Shown here: positions 61,846 through 64,000 of the stretch, one piece after another
Layout of the letters: the number at the start of each line of letters is the position of its first letter
How positions within the stretch are numbered: the stretch's first letter is position 1
Assembly: GCA_964529415.1 (NCBI GenBank)
Contig: CAZGWD010000002.1
Span: 227,623 to 291,622 of the forward strand
Source of the DNA: CAYMPH01 sp964529415
GTDB taxonomy: Bacteria > Spirochaetota > UBA4802 > UBA5550
Length of the DNA stretch: 64,000 bases
Reading direction: 5' to 3'
Notes under the pieces: generated by a model
Told to the model about the DNA's origin: nothing
Databases searched by the model: none
What the model saw: the letters and a program-made list of their open reading frames with translations, nothing else
Made by a program: the position numbers and the translations under genes

Positions 61846-62772
61846 ATGAAAATGAGCGCTCTTCTTGCAACTCTGTGCCATAAGGGGATGGTGGAATCAA
61901 TGGGTGTTGACCTGATGGTTGCCCTTACCCGCATCGTCATAAACAATTATGATATAAACAAACGCTCCGGTATTCCCGAAAGTATTCCTATTACAAAAAA
62001 AGATGCATCTACGCAGATCATGATGGATATAAAATCAGAAGGGGTTCTTTTTGAATTTGCAAATCTCCTTGTCAAGATTCATCTCGAAGGATACATGGGG
62101 CGTCCTTGTCAGATTACCACCGTACGCCAGATTATACGTGAAATGTTCGACCTTGGATATATGTACGATCAGGAATACAAAATGTTTATTGAGAATTCAG
62201 AGGTGCATCGTACTCCTAACTGGGGTGTTCTCAAAGAAGGCGCTGAACATTCATTTACATTTTTGCGTCTCGACATTGCGGGTAATTCTATTCTCGTAAG
62301 GGATAACTCGGCGCAGGCGGTTGAAGCTGCCTATGCTGAACTGCGCAAAACTGTTGAAAAAGCTGTTGAAAAACGGAATGGGCGAATCTGGAGCTGGGAA
62401 GGCGACGGAGTCCTTGCTGCATTCTATTTTTCCAGGAAAGAAGAAAACGCAACGCTCTCCGCGATTGAAATCACCCACGAACTCTATATATATAATGCGA
62501 CACGATGCGGTCTTAAGTCTCCGCTTAACGTGCGCATTGCCATCAACACAGGACTTTGCAACTACACGTCTGATATAGAAAAAATCAAAAAGAGCGATAC
62601 GATAAAAAAAACGATAGAGATGGAAGCAAAACATACACCGCTTAACACAGTAACTATAACAGGAATTTCCGGCCAGCATTTCAGCGACAATCTCGTTATG
62701 CGTCTGAGTAAAACAATGGCAGCCGGATCTGTCAAATATTTCAATTACAGCCTCAAGTGGATACAGCAATGA
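61846..62772 (+). CDS. Cyclase-like protein with helical N-terminal domain (first of a coupled pair)
   Basis: A 308-aa soluble protein. Residues about 1-120 are helical (GMVESMGVDLMVALTRIVI, LLVKIHLEGYMGRPCQITT) with no family I can name; they resemble adaptor-like domains. Residues about 130-308 have class III nucleotidyl cyclase features: an Asp at the first metal position (FLRLDIAGNS), the second in SWEGDGVLAAF and RIAINTGLC. Other conserved residues are altered, so activity is uncertain. Its stop overlaps the next gene (ATGA), which carries a second cyclase-like domain; the two may form a heterodimer. Confidence 0.7.
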   Translation: MKMSALLATLCHKGMVESMGVDLMVALTRIVINNYDINKRSGIPESIPITKKDASTQIMMDIKSEGVLFEFANLLVKIHLEGYMGRPCQITTVRQIIREMFDLGYMYDQEYKMFIENSEVHRTPNWGVLKEGAEHSFTFLRLDIAGNSILVRDNSAQAVEAAYAELRKTVEKAVEKRNGRIWSWEGDGVLAAFYFSRKEENATLSAIEITHELYIYNATRCGLKSPLNVRIAINTGLCNYTSDIEKIKKSDTIKKTIEMEAKHTPLNTVTITGISGQHFSDNLVMRLSKTMAAGSVKYFNYSLKWIQQ

Positions 62773-63749
62773 AAATATTCGTCTTCTCATCAACAAAAGG
62801 CATTGAAAAACTTTTTCCTGTTTTAAAGAAAACATCAGGTGAGAGCTACACGTTTTTTGCCGCTAAAGATTTTTTAAAGAAACTGAAAGAGATTCCGTCC
62901 GGATCTCTCATCTATCTTGATGTCTCCGCATATGATGTAAAAACGCTAATCAAAAACCTTGGAGCGATAATCAAACGTAATAGTCTTTCAGCTGGAATAA
63001 TCGACCCTAAAGGAACCATTAGCGATCCGGCAATGCTTTTTCATTCAGGAGCTTCCGACTACATCGGAAAAGATCTATTCAGGAAAAAGTTTGATGCTAA
63101 ACGTTTTATAGCCGCTGCCCGGTTTTCAGACATGAATCACGAATCCACCGGTGATTTAACTATTGCAGATGCAGTACCATTATCAGGCATGGATTGGAAG
63201 TCGGTGCGTTCTGGAAAAGAATACAAATTCTGTTTTCTCTTTATCGAACTTGACCGCCAGAAAGAAATCAAAAGCTCACAGTTTGGCGGGCAGAATAAAA
63301 ATCCGGCAGACATGTTCCGGAAATATGCGGAGACTCAGCTCAAAGGATCTGGCGGAAAAATCTGGATGTGGATGGATCATGGCGGATTGATTCTGTTCCC
63401 TTTTAACGGTACAACATGCTCAGGGATAACCCCCATGCTGAAACTGATTCTCAACCGCGTTATTTTTGAAGTGGACGAATCAATTTTCAACGAAATGCTT
63501 TCATTCAGAACAGCGCTTCATATCGGATCAACTGTATATCGCGATCGTGGCGATACCGGGAAAATAGTATCCGACTCAATTAATTTTATATTTCACCTGG
63601 GACAAAAACGCGCTGAGCCGGGTTCTGTATATATTACCGAAGATATTTTATCCATTCTTCCTGCAACGCTTGCGCCTCTATTTCTGTCAAAAGACGAATA
63701 TGAAGGACGGAAGATTTTTTGCATGAAAAAGCTTTTAGATAAAGCTTAG
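62769..63749 (+). CDS. Receiver-like plus degenerate cyclase-like protein (second of a coupled pair)
   Basis: A 326-aa soluble protein. Residues about 1-110 look like a receiver or related Rossmann-like domain (MKIFVFSSTKGIEKL, YLDVSAYDVK, FHSGASDYIGKDLF) without a complete phospho-acceptor set. Residues about 150-326 resemble a degenerate class III cyclase: FLFIELDRQKE, KIWMWMDHGGLILFPF (parallel to GRIWSWEGDGVLAAF in the partner) and TALHIGSTVYRDRGDTGKI shortened to ALHIGSTVYRDRG. Start chosen at the ATG overlapping the partner's stop. Function unknown; inferred as a regulatory or heterodimeric subunit. Confidence 0.65.
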   Translation: MKIFVFSSTKGIEKLFPVLKKTSGESYTFFAAKDFLKKLKEIPSGSLIYLDVSAYDVKTLIKNLGAIIKRNSLSAGIIDPKGTISDPAMLFHSGASDYIGKDLFRKKFDAKRFIAAARFSDMNHESTGDLTIADAVPLSGMDWKSVRSGKEYKFCFLFIELDRQKEIKSSQFGGQNKNPADMFRKYAETQLKGSGGKIWMWMDHGGLILFPFNGTTCSGITPMLKLILNRVIFEVDESIFNEMLSFRTALHIGSTVYRDRGDTGKIVSDSINFIFHLGQKRAEPGSVYITEDILSILPATLAPLFLSKDEYEGRKIFCMKKLLDKA

Positions 63750-63762
63750 AGCGGCTATAATT

Positions 63763-63814
63763 GTGCTTATAGGATGACATCCTGTCAGCGTATGACTGGA
63801 TGTCATACGCTGAC
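63763..63814. repeat. Palindromic insertion within an R1 tail
   Basis: GTCAGCGTATGA (63784-63795) and TCATACGCTGAC (63803-63814) form a perfect 12-bp stem around a 7-nt loop; a smaller palindrome AGGATGACATCCT precedes it. The flanks, GGCTATAATT on the left and CTTGACTTCC on the right, read as a split R1 tail. There is no T-run, so it is not a standard terminator. Confidence 0.65.
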
Positions 63815-63865
63815 CTTGACTTCCAGTTTGCTAATAGAAAACGTTAATTAATCTTTTCTTTTCAT

Positions 63866-64000
63866 TCTAGTAAAGTCCGTTAAAAATACAGAAAGTTTAA
63901 AAAATTAAGGAAAATTTTCTTCCCCTGAATGAAGGGCTTCTTTTACCGTGAATGCACGGTGTAGCATACTCTCAAGAAGGACTGCTTTTGCGGAAACGCA
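63866..64000 (+). repeat. R1 5' end joined to repeat R2, copy 2, cut by the window edge
   Basis: TAAAGTCCGTTAAAAATACAG resembles the R1 start (AAAGTCCGTTA), then the sequence becomes R2, whose stretch from TAGCATACTCTC at 63962 repeats 59461 onward with one mismatch in 39 bp. The right arm of the hairpin lies beyond the window. Confidence 0.6.

Noticed and set aside
59331..64000. Integron cassette array
   Set aside because: I looked for attC-like pairs ending in GTTRRRY/RYYYAAC around the repeats. AACGTTAATTAA occurs twice, but no consistent attC core pairs and no integrase gene were found.
1..64000. CRISPR array or rRNA operon
   Set aside because: I saw no regularly spaced direct repeats with unique spacers and no rRNA-like sequence.

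Overview
The window is AT-rich, gene-dense bacterial chromosome using the standard code (TAA, TAG and TGA all serve as stops). The gene repertoire points to an uncultured or free-living member of the Spirochaetota. It has FecR-domain exported proteins, several class III nucleotidyl cyclases (7TM-DISM and CHASE2 types), 7TM SpoIIE/HD-GYP signalling proteins, GGDEF-like sensors without a GGDEF motif, and exported beta-barrel-like proteins ending in aromatic residues. This assignment is inference; no 16S rRNA or other taxonomic marker is present.

Layout. 1-2.5 kb: 3'-truncated hemA (minus), a Dph6-family ATP-pyrophosphatase (minus), and tRNA-Arg(TCG). 2.5-7.8 kb: dprA-like, U32 peptidase/TrhP-like, hisS, bioY and an SDR. 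7.8-11.1 kb (minus): hom-thrC followed in the same transcriptional direction by a HEPN/MNT pair. 11.2-17.5 kb: FecR lipoprotein, response regulator, a membrane GAF/degenerate-GGDEF protein, a hypothetical, a CBS/CorC protein, recO and a PP2C phosphatase. 18-21.4 kb: purB and a 7TM-DISM adenylate cyclase.

21.8-31.8 kb is a ten-gene assimilatory sulfur operon. It carries a complete-looking protein-thiocarboxylate homocysteine module (HcyS carrier with a masked C-terminus, MetY, E1-like HcyF, JAMM protease HcyD), a sulfite reductase fused to a TusA domain, DUF2061, an APS-type CysH, CysD, CysN fused to an APS-kinase-like domain without a P-loop, and a two-domain siroheme synthase. In the proposed route sulfate goes to APS, sulfite and sulfide, then to HcyS-thiocarboxylate, and MetY makes homocysteine; CysG supplies siroheme. 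A near-perfect 36-bp palindrome lies upstream.

31.9-37.2 kb: FecR protein, small exported protein, probable outer-membrane protein and CHASE2 adenylate cyclase. 37.3-53.2 kb: envelope proteins (lipoproteins, FG-GAP-like propeller, barrels), an acyltransferase-like membrane protein, a tocopherol-cyclase-like protein, a 7TM/HD-GYP/RsbW-like fusion, a double hotdog protein, an M61-like protein lacking its catalytic Glu, and a 7TM SpoIIE phosphatase. A miaB/M61 chimeric gene fragment at 51.9 kb looks like the fossil junction of a tandem duplication. 53.3-59.3 kb: miaB, a TPR/SPOR protein, a DUF559 nuclease gene bounded by GC-rich palindromes, mutS and a small membrane protein. 59.3-64 kb is an accessory tract: gene fragments (histidine kinase, CrtI-like), an SDR, and a translationally coupled pair of cyclase-like proteins, separated by repeats and strong hairpins.

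Two dispersed repeat families stand out. R1 (about 105 bp, with 8-bp terminal inverted repeats in its best copies) occurs at least eight times, usually upstream of plus-strand genes. R2 is a hairpin repeat seen at 59.4 and 63.9 kb. All calls were made by eye from sequence and translation; no database search was run.
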